Source: Spirochaetia bacterium (GTDB taxonomy: Bacteria; Spirochaetota; Spirochaetia; Treponematales; Breznakiellaceae). From it: DNA of 64,000 nt. Shown here in pieces: positions 37,286 to 48,141 of the stretch. The DNA lies in contig BNUU01000001.1 of assembly GCA_025997595.1 (NCBI GenBank), positions 186,001 through 250,000 on the forward strand. The letters are read 5' to 3'. Every line of letters starts with the position of its first letter. The stretch's first letter is position 1. The translations under genes and the position numbers were made by a program. The notes under the pieces were generated by a model, which made no database searches, was not told the origin of the DNA, and saw only the letters and a list, made by a program, of their open reading frames with translations.

Positions 37286-39352
37286 ATGAACGTTACTGAA
37301 ATCATGGCCGAGCTGGTGTTCCAGCTGGGGATCATTATTTTCGCCGTCCGCCTGGGCGGGCGGCTGGTTAAAAAGATAGGGATTCCTTCGGTCCTGGGGG
37401 AACTTTTGGCAGGGGTGGTGATTGGCCCCTATGCGCTGGGGGGGATAGGCTTCCCCGGTTTCCCCGAGGGCCTTTTTCCCCTGCCTGCCCCGGAAGTGGG
37501 CATGGCGGTAAGCCCGGTGCTCTACGCCTTTGCCACGGTGGCCTCGATCATCCTGCTCTTTGCCTCCGGGCTGGAAACCGACCTTGGGCTTTTCCTCCGC
37601 TATTCCGTGGCCGGCGGGGTCATCGGTATCGGCGGGGTGGTTTTTTCCTTTGTTTTCGGCGACCTCGTGGGGGTGTTCCTGCTGCCCGGCGCCGGTTTTA
37701 TGGACCCCCGCTGTATGTTTCTGGGTATCCTCTCCACCGCCACATCGGTGGGCATTACCGCCCGCATCCTGTCGGACCAGAAGAAGATGGACTCCCCCGA
37801 GGGGGTCACCATACTGGCGGCGGCGGTATTTGACGATGTGCTGGGGATCATCGCCCTGGCGGTGGTCCTGGGGATCGTGGCGGTTATCCAAAGCGGAACC
37901 GGGAGCCTCAACGGCCTGGCGATCCTCGGGATTGCGGGGAAGGCCTTCGGCATCTGGCTGGGCTTTACCGCCCTGGGGCTTGTCTTTTCCAGGCAGCTCG
38001 CCAAGTTTCTCAAGCTTTTCAAGCATACCCACGATTTTGCCGTTGCCGCCCTGGGTATCGCCCTGATTCTGGCGGGCTTTTTTGAAAAGCAGGGCCTGGC
38101 CATGATCATCGGCGCCTATATCACGGGGCTTTCCCTTTCCAAAACCGACATCGCCCCGATCATTCAGGAACGTATCCACAGTTTATATGAATTTTTTGTG
38201 CCGATTTTCTTTGCCGTCATGGGCATGATGGTCAACGTCAGGGAAATCATCGCCCCTCCGGTGCTGATCTTCGGCGGAGTCTATACCCTGACGGCGATAC
38301 TCGCCAAGGTGGTAGGCTGCGGCGGCTTGGCCCTGCTTTTGGGATTCAACGCCAGGGGCGCATTGCGGATCGGCGCCGGCATGGTGCCCCGGGGTGAAGT
38401 TGCCCTGATCATCGCCGGCATCGGTATGTCTTCGGGTATTCTCGACAACAGTCTCTTCGGGGTGATCATCCTGATGACCCTGATCACCACCGTGGCGGCC
38501 CCTCCGCTCCTCAGCGCCGCCCTCAAAACCTCAGGTTCGGGGACCCGGCAGGCCGTTAAGGAGGACGATTCTGCCACGGCGGTCTGGGATTTCTACTCCG
38601 ATGAAATCGCCGATCTTGTCATTGACACCCTTCTCAACGATCTGCGGGCCGAAGGTTTTTATGTGCAGATGATGAACATCAACGAGGGCCTCTCCCAGGC
38701 GCGGAAGGATGATATCGCCCTGAGTATCACCGAGGCGGAAAACTCCGTTACCATCGTAACCAACAAGGCGGATATGCCCTTTGTAAAAACCGCCGTGTAC
38801 GAGGTTATCGTGGGACTCAATAACGCCATCCAGAAGCTCAAGGAATCTGCGGACCCCAAGGTCTTACGGAAGGATATGCTGGCGGGTGAGGGCCGGACGA
38901 GCCAGGACCTGCTTTCCGTGATCGTACCGGAATGTATCAGCCTGGAACTCAAGGGCGAAACCAAGGATGCAATTCTTACCGAAATGGTGGATATTCTGGC
39001 GTATCATGGAAAGCTTGAAAACCGCGACGAGGTGCTCGAAGATGTATTCCAGCGGGAAAAAACCATGAGCACCGGCATGGAACACGGCATCGCCCTGCCC
39101 CACGCCAAATCCGACGGGGTTTCGGACCTCCATGTCGCGGTGGGTATCAAGAAAACGGGGATCGATTTTGAGTCCATGGACGGTGAAAAATCCCGGCTCT
39201 TTATCCTGGTGGTCTCCCCCCGGAAAACCGTAGGCCCCCACATTCAGTTCCTCGCCGCCATCAGCGCGGTCCTCAAGGACGCCGACGCCCGTGAACAGAT
39301 CATCAGCGCCGCTTCAAAAGATGAGGTGGTGGCCCTGCTCCGCAAGAATTAA
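37286..39352 (+). CDS. CPA2-type cation/proton antiporter with C-terminal EIIA domain
   Basis: A 688-residue fusion. Residues 1 to about 410 form 11-12 membrane helices of the monovalent cation:proton antiporter-2 family, with 'GELLAGVVIGPYALG', 'LFASGLETDL' and the ion-site 'AVFDDVLGI' (two adjacent Asp) near residue 185. After a linker region (about 420-540), residues from about 545 to the end form a PTS EIIA (fructose/Ntr type) domain whose phosphorylatable His is in 'MEHGIALPHAKSDGV'. Start at 37286 follows CGGAGGA at 37271-37277; the GTG at 37265 is upstream of that site. HPr and HPr kinase are encoded nearby, so phosphorylation could control ion transport. Confidence 0.9.
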   Translation: MNVTEIMAELVFQLGIIIFAVRLGGRLVKKIGIPSVLGELLAGVVIGPYALGGIGFPGFPEGLFPLPAPEVGMAVSPVLYAFATVASIILLFASGLETDLGLFLRYSVAGGVIGIGGVVFSFVFGDLVGVFLLPGAGFMDPRCMFLGILSTATSVGITARILSDQKKMDSPEGVTILAAAVFDDVLGIIALAVVLGIVAVIQSGTGSLNGLAILGIAGKAFGIWLGFTALGLVFSRQLAKFLKLFKHTHDFAVAALGIALILAGFFEKQGLAMIIGAYITGLSLSKTDIAPIIQERIHSLYEFFVPIFFAVMGMMVNVREIIAPPVLIFGGVYTLTAILAKVVGCGGLALLLGFNARGALRIGAGMVPRGEVALIIAGIGMSSGILDNSLFGVIILMTLITTVAAPPLLSAALKTSGSGTRQAVKEDDSATAVWDFYSDEIADLVIDTLLNDLRAEGFYVQMMNINEGLSQARKDDIALSITEAENSVTIVTNKADMPFVKTAVYEVIVGLNNAIQKLKESADPKVLRKDMLAGEGRTSQDLLSVIVPECISLELKGETKDAILTEMVDILAYHGKLENRDEVLEDVFQREKTMSTGMEHGIALPHAKSDGVSDLHVAVGIKKTGIDFESMDGEKSRLFILVVSPRKTVGPHIQFLAAISAVLKDADAREQIISAASKDEVVALLRKN

Positions 39353-39915
39353 CCTGCGATAAGGTGTTCGATAAGTATCTTTGTCCCAATGCCGATGAGC
39401 ATAAGCCCGCCGGCAAGGGCGGCCCATTTTTCAAAGAGCCTCCCTATGCGGCGGCCGAATTCAAACCCCGCCAGGCAGATGAGCAGGGTCACCCCCCCGA
39501 TAATGGCGGCGTTGAGCCAAATCCCCTGGTCGAGCAGACTGAAGGAAACCCCCACCGCCAGGGCGTCAATGCTGGTCGCCGCCGAAAGGGTCAGCAGGGT
39601 CCCCATGCTGCGAATGTCACCGCCGCCGGACTCCGGTTTGCCGTCTTCGCCCCGCAGCTCTTCAAAAACCATCTTGCCGCCGATAAAGGCCAGCAGGGCA
39701 AACACAACCCAGTGGTCAAAGGCGTTAATATACCCCGCAAAGGTACTTCCCAGAAACCACCCCGCCACGGGCATGATGAACTGGAACAGTCCGAAAAAGA
39801 AGCTGGACCTTACCGCGTAAAAAGGCCGCAGGCCGGGGATGCTGATACCGGAACTGACCGATATGGCAAAGGCGTCCATGGACAGTGAGACACCGATAAG
39901 TACGATGGAGAGCAT
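39349..39915 (-). CDS. mntP: MntP-type manganese efflux pump
   Basis: Inner-membrane exporter of 188 residues with six hydrophobic helices. The two family motifs are present: 'SLSMDAFAISVSSG' near residue 10 and 'AATSIDALAVGVSF' near residue 110; the Asp residues form the ion path. I place the start at 39915 because homologues begin just before the D-A-F-A helix; the frame runs to 39954. TATACT ends six bases before this ATG and no ribosome site is visible, so the mRNA may be leaderless. It converges with the antiporter gene and overlaps its end by four bases. Confidence 0.9.
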   Translation of the reverse strand: MLSIVLIGVSLSMDAFAISVSSGISIPGLRPFYAVRSSFFFGLFQFIMPVAGWFLGSTFAGYINAFDHWVVFALLAFIGGKMVFEELRGEDGKPESGGGDIRSMGTLLTLSAATSIDALAVGVSFSLLDQGIWLNAAIIGGVTLLICLAGFEFGRRIGRLFEKWAALAGGLMLIGIGTKILIEHLIAG

Positions 39916-39938
39916 TTGGGTAGTATAATGGTATTGTG

Positions 39939-40093
39939 TGAATACATAAAGCACTTATGACAAAAAAACCGCCGGGATGGAGGATAAACCCGTTCGGTCC
40001 CACTCGGCCTACGGCCTCACACAAGTGACCTCACGGGCTTATCCTCCATCCCGGCGGCCTCTTTCGACAAAATGCTTTGTGGGTTTACATAAT
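39939..40093. repeat. long imperfect palindrome (element B)
   Basis: CCGCCGGGATGGAGGATAA is present at about 39969-39987 and again as an exact inverted copy at about 40039-40057, flanked by CCCGT on the inside and by matching AAAGCA/TGCTTT and ACAAA-rich outer arms. The whole element is about 150 bp with a small GGCC-TAC-GGCC hairpin in the centre. Its left edge overlaps the upstream part of the mntP promoter region. No protein is credible in it. Confidence 0.75.
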
Positions 40094-40167
40094 AGGAGTA
40101 TAGCTGAACGCTGTTTTTTGGCCTCTGATCTTCCCCCATCAACCATAAGCCCCTTTGCCTAACCTAC

Positions 40168-40376
40168 CCGTTCACCGCCCTTGTCAAAAGGGCGCCCCGG
40201 AACCTGGGGACCTATTAGGAACGCACCTGTAAAAATGGTGAGGGGGGTGGTGCATGAATCCGTGGCCTTCGCAGAAGGACATGGATTCATGCACCAGGAC
40301 CCCCCAACAATTTCCCGTGCGTTCCTGAGACCTCGCAAGGTTCCGGGGCGATATATCGACCAGACGCGGTGAACCG
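40168..40376. repeat. long imperfect palindrome (element C) abutting holA
   Basis: About 209 bp with arms of roughly 100 bases. Matching inverted blocks, from outside inward, are CCGTTCACCGC / GCGGTGAACCG, CGCCCCGGAACCT / AGGTTCCGGGGCG, AGGAACGCAC / GTGCGTTCCT, and TGGTGCATGAATCC / GGATTCATGCACCA, closing on CCTTCGCAGAAGG. It ends one base before the holA stop codon. Short open frames in it are only palindrome by-products. The 39955-40376 gap holds elements B and C and nothing else that I can see. Confidence 0.8.
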
Positions 40377-41381
40377 CTATCCCTGGCAAAGGGCCTTATA
40401 CAAAAACAGCTCCATCAGCACCTCTTCCAGCGCCGTCCCTCCCGAGCGGAGGCGGATGTCGTATTCGGCGGTAAGGGCCAGGAGGCGGTCGCCGCTGCCT
40501 GGGCCGTAGCGGCGGTAGGCTTCGGTGTAGTCTTTGCGGGCCCTGGGATTGCCAAGGCCGATCTTTTTGAATTCAAAGTCGTTGGGGCTGCCCGATTCAA
40601 AGAGGTACTGGTAGTCCCGCAGTTTGCGGAAACACCAGGCAAGGCCCGCGAGGATCGCCGGGGGCGCTTCCTTTGCGCCCAGCAGGGTGTGAAGGCTTTC
40701 TACGCTCCGGGAAAGGTCCCCTGCGGCGATCCGGGAAAAGAGGGTAAAGGCCGATTCCTCACGGGTATGGGAAAGCCATTCGTCCACGTCAGCCGCGCCG
40801 ATGGGCTTGTCCTTTCCCAAAAAGAGTACCAGCCGGGAACATTCCCGCCTGAGCGCCTCGGTGTTGTTTTCCACCAGTTCAAGGATCGCCCCGACGCCGT
40901 CCTCGTCGATCCGGCAGCCCTCCCGCCGGAAGAAGGCCCGCACCCATTCGGTTTTCCGGTCCTCAAAAAGTTCCCAGAAGATCCGCTTGTTCGGTCCGGG
41001 GACGGCGTCTTCCAGGCCCTTGGCAAGCCGCGTTTCTTCGGACATGAGGATGAGCACGGTTCCGGATTGGGGGGACTTCAGGTAGGAGGCAAGGAGCTCT
41101 ATTTCCTCTTTTTTTTTGATGACCTCGGCGTTTTTGATGAAGAAAAGCCGGGTATCCGCAAAAAGGGAGCCGTTCCGCAGGGCGGCGGCCATGTCGGACA
41201 CCGTTGTTTCGGTGGCGTAGAACGATGTCTCTTCGGGGACTGCGCCCCCCTGTTTCAGGCTTTGGCGTATCCCCTCCGCCGCATCACCCTTTTCCCCCAG
41301 CTCGGGGCCCAAAAAGAGGAAGCAGCAGCCCCGTGCAAGATCGAGACCGGGGCCGCCGCCCCTGGGGGACACCGGGGCCAT
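40377..41381 (-). CDS. holA: DNA polymerase III subunit delta
   Basis: Clamp-loader subunit of 334 residues, the usual length. Family features are 'FLFLGPELGEKGDAA' near residue 21, where the AAA+-like fold begins with a degenerate nucleotide loop, 'ILMSEETRLAK' near 105, and 'VENNTEALRRECSRLVLF' near 160, the classical HolA block. It starts one base after the lexA stop, so both are on one transcript and probably coupled. A long palindrome follows immediately and may end the operon. Confidence 0.87.
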   Translation of the reverse strand: MAPVSPRGGGPGLDLARGCCFLFLGPELGEKGDAAEGIRQSLKQGGAVPEETSFYATETTVSDMAAALRNGSLFADTRLFFIKNAEVIKKKEEIELLASYLKSPQSGTVLILMSEETRLAKGLEDAVPGPNKRIFWELFEDRKTEWVRAFFRREGCRIDEDGVGAILELVENNTEALRRECSRLVLFLGKDKPIGAADVDEWLSHTREESAFTLFSRIAAGDLSRSVESLHTLLGAKEAPPAILAGLAWCFRKLRDYQYLFESGSPNDFEFKKIGLGNPRARKDYTEAYRRYGPGSGDRLLALTAEYDIRLRSGGTALEEVLMELFLYKALCQG

Positions 41382-41382
41382 A

Positions 41383-41991
41383 TCAGTAGGCGCGGAGGAT
41401 TTGGGAGAGCCGTCCCACGATACGCACGTTTTGGCTGTAAATGGGGGAATAGGCGGGGTTTTCAGCCTGAAGCTTGACCCGGTTGCTTTCTTTAAAGAAC
41501 CGTTTCAGGGTCATCGCCTCGTCCACCAGGGCAACGGCGATTTCCCCGTTTCTGGCGGTGCTCTGCTTTTCGATAATCGCCGTATCCCCGTCCATAATGC
41601 CCGCGCCGGACATGGAATCCCCCCGTACTTTTAGGGCAAAATAGGTCCGGTTCTTTTTCAGCAAAGAATCGTGCAGGGAGATGGTCCCCTCCCAGTTTTC
41701 CTCAGCAAGGATGGGCTGGCCTGCGGCAACGGTTCCTACCAGGGGAATTTCGATAAAATGCTGCGCCGGGGATTCCTGGTCGTTTCCAACCAGTTCCATG
41801 GTCCGGGAACGCCGGTCCTCGTACTTCAGGGCGCCTTTTTTCTTCAGGGCGGTTATATGATCATGGGCCCCCTTGACAGAAATGGAAAAAAACTCCGCCA
41901 TATCCCGAATGGTTGGGGGATAGTTGTGTTCATTTTTGTAACTCTGGATGAAGGACAGCACCTCCTTTTGGCGCTCGGTAAGTTCTTTCAT
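41383..41991 (-). CDS. lexA: SOS repressor LexA
   Basis: Transcription repressor of DNA damage genes, 202 residues. The N-terminal winged helix covers about 1-65 ('YPPTIRDMAEFFSISVKGAHDHI'-like recognition region); the self-cleavage site is Ala90-Gly91; the catalytic dyad is Ser126 in 'RGDSM' and Lys163 in 'MTLKRF'. The recognition helix reads S-V-K-G-A-H-D-H, unlike the Ser-Pro-Asn-Ala-V of Gram-positive and enteric types, so the SOS box is probably different. It lies three bases after ntrX in an operon, so self-control through its own SOS box near the start is not obvious. Confidence 0.94.
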   Translation of the reverse strand: MKELTERQKEVLSFIQSYKNEHNYPPTIRDMAEFFSISVKGAHDHITALKKKGALKYEDRRSRTMELVGNDQESPAQHFIEIPLVGTVAAGQPILAEENWEGTISLHDSLLKKNRTYFALKVRGDSMSGAGIMDGDTAIIEKQSTARNGEIAVALVDEAMTLKRFFKESNRVKLQAENPAYSPIYSQNVRIVGRLSQILRAY

Positions 41992-41994
41992 CGA

Positions 41995-43430
<1,436 letters not shown>

Positions 43431-43431
<1 letters not shown>

Positions 43432-45248
43432 TATTTCCCATCCTTCGGCGCATTAACCAATGCCTGAATACTCGGGGAGGTGTCGAGGGGTAAATCGATA
43501 AAAAAGGTCGTTCCCAGCCCCTCCGCCGAATTAAACCAGATGGCGCCGCCATGGTCGTTCACGATTCGTTCCACAATAGGAAGCCCCAGGCCGGTCCCGG
43601 ATTCCTTGGTGGTAAAGTAGGGTGTAAAGATGTGGGAAGCTTCGTCCTTTGAAATGCCCTTTCCGGTATCCTTGATACTGAGCCTGCAATACTGGCTCTC
43701 CCGTTTTTTTACCAGGTCCGTGCGGATATCTATCAGCCCCTTACCGTCCATTGCGTCGATGGCATTGATGATCAAATTGGTCAGCACCTGGGCGATTCGG
43801 TGCCTGTCGATCTTTACCGATACATCCTCCCCTACATGTTCAATATCAAACTGTATGCCCGGATGGGAGCTGCCGTAGGGGGTGGTTATTTCCGTCACAA
43901 GTTCCCGCAGCCTGGTCCAGGACTGGGAGGGCTCCATGGGCCGGGAAAGGGTCCGGAATTCGGTGAGCAGGGTGGACAGCCCCTCGGTTTCCTGGATGAT
44001 CGCCAGCATCGATGATTCCAGAATTTCCCCCACCCGTTCAGGCTCGTTCCGCCAGCGCCGCAGGACCCGTTCCGCCGAAAGCTTGATGGGGGTCAGGGGA
44101 TTTTTGATTTCATGGGCAAGCTGCTGGGCCATGTTCTGCCAAATCGAAATTTTTTCAGTCTTGATCAGTGCGGCTCGGGATTTTTCCAAATCCTGGACCA
44201 TGGCGTTGAAGGACCGGATCAAAAGCCCCAGTTCGTCCCCCCGGCGGGCCAGTATCTGGATAGAAAAATCCCCCTCCGCTACCCGCCGGGTCGCTTCGGT
44301 AAGTTCTACAATGGGCTGGGTTACCCGCCGGGTAAAGGAGATGGCGATAATCAGGGTCATCAGCAGGGAGGGGAAGAAGAATACCCCGTAAAAGAAGATC
44401 AGCAGGGGCTGCAGATTGGCCATGATGGAGTCAATGATCTGGAAATGGTCCATCTCGTTTTCGATGGCTTCAACTCCCGCGTCAAAGCCCTCCCCCAGGC
44501 TGTAGCTGACGATCCGCACCAGTGTCCTTTCGACCGGAACCGCATAACGGATAACATCGGCGTCCCTGGGCATCTCCCGGTCGATAAAGCCCTGCAGTAT
44601 CAAGGGCGGATTCTGCAGCCGCCGCGCCTCATCCCCGGTAAAGGCCCAGCTTACCCAGGTCCCGTCTTCCAGCAGTCTGAAATCCTGCACCGCCGCAATG
44701 CGTCCCGGCATCTCCGCCGTCTGCGGCGGGGCCTGCCGCATCGTTCCGTCAGCCCCGCCGTCCCGAACCATGAAAGGGCTAAAATCAGTTCGCTTAATCA
44801 GACTTTCAAGCCGTTCCATGTGCAGGGAATAGGCATCCAGGGCGAAGTTTTGGTCCGCCGCCGCCGCCGCATTGGTATTAATACTCCGCCAGAAATGAAG
44901 TATTTCGGTTACCGAGATTCCGGTGATAATGGTTACCGGGGCCGCCGAAAAGGCCACGATGACGATAAAGTAGGCCAGGAGCCGGGCCTTGAACTTGCTC
45001 CCCGCCCGGCGGGCGATAATGTCCCGGAACAGGCTCAGGATGGAGACCGCCAGGAAAATCAGCAGCACCACGGGGATGGTTAAAAAAACGATTAAATTGA
45101 GGGTCCCCGGAACCCGGCCGTCCTGCAGGGTGTCGGAAAAAAAAGACCGGGAAAACACAATGGTAAGGATGCAGAGCAGTACATAGATCAGTACCAGGCC
45201 CCCGACATTGATAACAACATACTTTGGACGGGTCCGGGTGGTTTTCAA
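43431..45248 (-). CDS. ntrY: NtrY-like sensor histidine kinase
   Basis: Membrane kinase of 605 residues. Three hydrophobic segments come first (about 10-35, 50-70, 95-115), then an extracytoplasmic region, another span near 290, a HAMP domain (about 310-360), the HisKA dimer with the phospho-His in 'LAHEIKNPLTPIKLSAERV' near 390, and an ATPase domain ending with 'GTGLGLPIVERIVNDHGG'. This layout matches NtrY. It lies 12 bases after ptsH and directly before ntrX. Its signal is unknown; the operon suggests a link with the HPr phosphorylation state. Confidence 0.92.
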
Positions 45249-45260
45249 TAAATGATTTCC

Positions 45261-45527
45261 TTAGTCCTCTTCAAACTTGGATTCAAAAAGATGGGCAATG
45301 ATATCCACCGCCTCCTGTTCACCCTCGCCATCGGCGATGATCTTCAGCTCCGTACCGTATGCCGCGCCCAGGGTGATAACCCCCATGATGGACTTGGCGT
45401 TTATCTTATCATTTTCCCTTTCAAAGTAGATATTGCACTTAAAATCCTTGATGGACTGAACCACCAGCGCCGAGGGCCGCGCGTGAATTCCGGCCCGGTT
45501 CAAAACTTTTACCGTTTTTTCCGTCAT
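45261..45527 (-). CDS. ptsH: phosphocarrier protein HPr
   Basis: An 88-residue HPr. The catalytic His15 lies in 'NRAGIHARPSALVV' and the regulatory serine is Ser46 in 'NAKSIMGVITLGA', the site used by HPr kinase. Both phosphorylation sites are thus present, which fits the HPr kinase gene 12 bases upstream. The acidic C-terminus ('LFESKFEED') is usual. With no complete sugar EII complex in view, a regulatory role is likely; the EIIA domain of the antiporter at 37286 is a possible acceptor. Confidence 0.96.
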   Translation of the reverse strand: MTEKTVKVLNRAGIHARPSALVVQSIKDFKCNIYFERENDKINAKSIMGVITLGAAYGTELKIIADGEGEQEAVDIIAHLFESKFEED

Positions 45528-45539
45528 GTCCTTTCCTTT

Positions 45540-46529
45540 TTAGATAATGTCTTCACTGCCGAAATATACCGAACGGGCGGTATCGCTTTCTATCCATTTA
45601 AGAATGTTCTGATTAAATTCCCTGGCCGCGTTATACCCCATGCTCTTGAGCCGCTCGTTCATGGCCGCCACTTCAATGATGATGGGGATATTCCGGCCCG
45701 GTTTAACCGGTATCTCCAGTTTGGGGATATTCACCCCCAAAAATTCCATATGCTGTTCCTCGGTCCCCAGGCGGTCGTAGGATTTTGCGGCGTCCCATTC
45801 CTCCAGAACCACCACCAGCTGAACCCGTTTGCTGTCCCGGATGGCGCCGACCCCCTTCAGGTGGGTCACGTTGATGATCCCCAGCCCCCGGATCTCCATA
45901 TGATGCCCGATAATCTTGTTCGCCCCGGCGCCGATAAGGGTGTTGCCGTTCACGCAGTGGAGCTCCACCACATCATCCGCCACCAGCCGGTGCCCCCGTT
46001 CAATCAGCTCCAGGGCGGTTTCACTCTTACCCACCCCGGAATCCCCCAGAATCAGGATACCCATACCGGAGACCTCCACCAGCACCCCGTGGATGCTCTG
46101 CCGGGGGGCATAAATATCCGAAAGTATCCGCATGATCCGGGCGGAAAATTCCGAGGTGGAAAGGTCCGTTTGCAGAACCGGGCACTGGGTCCGTTCAGCC
46201 TCCTCAAAGAAACTCTGGTCCGGGCTCAAGCCGTGGGTAAAAATACAGCAGGGAATGGGAAAGGAAAACATCTGCCTGATAGTAGCGCTGGTGCCCTCCG
46301 CCGCCAGCTTGCCAAGGTAGGCCACCTCCCCCTGCCCAAAAAGCTGTATCCGCTGATGGGCGAAAAGGTCATAGAACCCCGACAGCGCCAGCCCCGGCCG
46401 GTTCAGGTCCGGACTCTCAATCTCCCGGGTCAGCCCCTTCCTCCCCCCAATACAGCGGAGGTTCAGGGAATTGTGTTCCTTGAGGTCCAGGTCGATGAGG
46501 TCCAGCACGGTAAAGCGTTTATCAGCCAT
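45540..46529 (-). CDS. hprK: HPr kinase/phosphorylase
   Basis: Bifunctional enzyme that phosphorylates and dephosphorylates HPr on Ser46; 329 residues. The P-loop 'GDSGVGKSETALELIERGH' is near residue 155, the HprK hallmark 'EIRGLGIINV' near 205, and 'VKPGRNIPIIIEVAAMNERL' near 270 close to the C-terminus. The catalytic His and Asp lie around 'RLVADDVVEL'. It heads the operon hprK-ptsH-ntrY-ntrX-lexA-holA, with all gaps at most 12 bases. A promoter sits so close that the leader is only about two bases long, and no ribosome site is seen. Confidence 0.95.
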   Translation of the reverse strand: MADKRFTVLDLIDLDLKEHNSLNLRCIGGRKGLTREIESPDLNRPGLALSGFYDLFAHQRIQLFGQGEVAYLGKLAAEGTSATIRQMFSFPIPCCIFTHGLSPDQSFFEEAERTQCPVLQTDLSTSEFSARIMRILSDIYAPRQSIHGVLVEVSGMGILILGDSGVGKSETALELIERGHRLVADDVVELHCVNGNTLIGAGANKIIGHHMEIRGLGIINVTHLKGVGAIRDSKRVQLVVVLEEWDAAKSYDRLGTEEQHMEFLGVNIPKLEIPVKPGRNIPIIIEVAAMNERLKSMGYNAAREFNQNILKWIESDTARSVYFGSEDII

Positions 46530-46538
46530 TATGGGGTT

Positions 46539-46567
46539 ATTGTAGAGGAAGGGGGAGCAGATGGCAA
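46539..46567 (-). promoter_or_regulatory. hprK operon promoter
   Basis: Minus-strand TTGCCA (46567-46562) and TACAAT (46544-46539) are separated by 17 bases. The -10 box ends nine bases before the hprK ATG, so transcription would start about two bases before translation. Confidence 0.65.
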
Positions 46568-46642
46568 GTAGAAACCCCCCTTGCGAAATCAGCCTTTCAG
46601 GGCCATACTACCCAAAAGATTCTTATGTACCGAGGTAAACCC

Positions 46643-48019
46643 ATGAGGCAGTCCTTTAAGCCGGCGCCGGGGGAATTGATGGCGGCGGAAATTTCTGAAT
46701 TTGCCCATTTTTATGGCTTCCATTATGATAACCTGGACCCCGTTTCCCTGATGACCGATGTGCTCAGCCACATGGAACGGGGGCTGCGGGGGCAGCGTTC
46801 CAGTCTGGCAATGATCCCCTCCTATATCAGCCCGGTTTCCCACGTGCCGGCGGGGAAGACCGTGCTGGCCCTGGACGCGGGGGGGACCAACCTGCGGGCC
46901 AGCCTGGTCCGGTTCGATGAGAAGGGCAAGGCCATTGCGGAGGGGACCGTCAAAGTTCCCATGCCGGGAACCCAGGGCCAGGTGGGGGCGGACAAATTTT
47001 TCGATCAGATCGCCGCTGTCGCCGGGCCCCTGTTGGAAAAATCTTCCGTGGAGGGGATAGGGTTTACCTTTTCCTACCCCATGGAGATCACCAGCGATGC
47101 CGACGGCATCCTTTTGAGTTTCAGCAAGGAAGTGGACGCCCCGGAGCTTATCGGGAAGCCCATCGGCAAGGGGCTGCGGGAGGCCCTGGCCCGGAGGGGT
47201 AACAGCTTCAAGGGCCGGATCGTGATGTTAAATGACACGGTGGCAACCCTGCTTTCCGGCCTGGCGGAAATTTCCCCCGATGGGGAAGAGGAGCGCACCG
47301 CCGATAAGTACGGCAGCCACGGCGGACCGGTGATCGGTTTTATTTTGGGCACGGGCTTTAATACCGCCTATCCTGAAAAGAGCATCCCCAAAATCGGCTT
47401 TCAGTCCGAAACGTCCCCCCAAATTGTGGTCTGCGAAACCGGCAATTTTGCCCACGCCTACCAGGGGATTCTGGACAAGGAATATGACGCCACCACCAGG
47501 AACCCCGGCGCCTATACCCTGGAAAAGGCCAGCTCCGGGGCCTACCTGGGGCCCCTCACCCTGCACATATTCAAGCAGGCCATAAAGGACGGCATCCTCA
47601 AATTCAAACGTTCCGGGGAACTCCTTGCCATGCCCGCGCTTCAAACCAGGGACCTGAACCAGTTCATGCACCATCCCCTTGCGGCGGAAGGCCCCCTCGG
47701 TTCCCTCATCGGTCTTGACGAGGCCGACGCCCTGGCCGCTGTCCAGTACCTCACGTCGATTGTCACCGAGCGGGGCGCCCTTTTCTCCGCCGCTGCGGTA
47801 GGCGCCGCCGTGGAACGGGTCCACGCAGGCTTCGAACCCTACGCCCCGGTTCGTGTCGCCGTGGAGGGCACCACCTACATGATCTACAAGGGTATGCGGA
47901 AGGCCCTGGAATCCTGGCTCCACATCATGCTGGTGTCCGGCAAACCCCGTTCCTACGTGATGGCCCCGGTAGAACAGGCCAGTCTCTTCGGCGCGGCGGT
48001 GGCGGCGTTATCAAGATAA
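46643..48019 (+). CDS. hk: hexokinase, eukaryote-type family
   Basis: ATP-dependent sugar kinase of 458 residues, similar in size to one half of mammalian hexokinase and to the hexokinases known in treponemes. The phosphate-1 loop 'LALDAGGTNLRASLVRF' is near residue 73, the sugar-binding 'FTFSYPME' near 139, 'MLNDTVATLLSG' with the catalytic Asp near 195, and 'FILGTGFNTAY' near 236. Start at 46643 has GAGGT eight bases before it; an ATG six codons earlier is the alternative. It diverges from the hprK operon and would begin glycolysis of sugars imported without PTS phosphorylation. Confidence 0.92.
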   Translation: MRQSFKPAPGELMAAEISEFAHFYGFHYDNLDPVSLMTDVLSHMERGLRGQRSSLAMIPSYISPVSHVPAGKTVLALDAGGTNLRASLVRFDEKGKAIAEGTVKVPMPGTQGQVGADKFFDQIAAVAGPLLEKSSVEGIGFTFSYPMEITSDADGILLSFSKEVDAPELIGKPIGKGLREALARRGNSFKGRIVMLNDTVATLLSGLAEISPDGEEERTADKYGSHGGPVIGFILGTGFNTAYPEKSIPKIGFQSETSPQIVVCETGNFAHAYQGILDKEYDATTRNPGAYTLEKASSGAYLGPLTLHIFKQAIKDGILKFKRSGELLAMPALQTRDLNQFMHHPLAAEGPLGSLIGLDEADALAAVQYLTSIVTERGALFSAAAVGAAVERVHAGFEPYAPVRVAVEGTTYMIYKGMRKALESWLHIMLVSGKPRSYVMAPVEQASLFGAAVAALSR

Positions 48020-48033
48020 TTAATACGGAAGAG

Positions 48034-48082
48034 TAACCACAGAGCACACGGAGAATTCACGGAGGACACAGAGGAAGAGGGA
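48034..48082. repeat. half copy of the CACAGAG-type repeat
   Basis: ACCACAGAGCACACGGAG followed by GGAGGACACAGAGGAAG matches the left arm of the repeat at 4039-4101. No right arm follows. It lies just after the hexokinase stop codon. Confidence 0.55.
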
Positions 48083-48141
48083 GTCCAAGAGCGTGGAACA
48101 GAAAGGTGAAATAGGTTATATTTCTTAAGGAGGAGCATACA

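Noticed and set aside
40159..40389. Small frames of about 60-75 residues inside element C
   Set aside because: They arise from the palindrome itself, on both strands, with no ribosome site.
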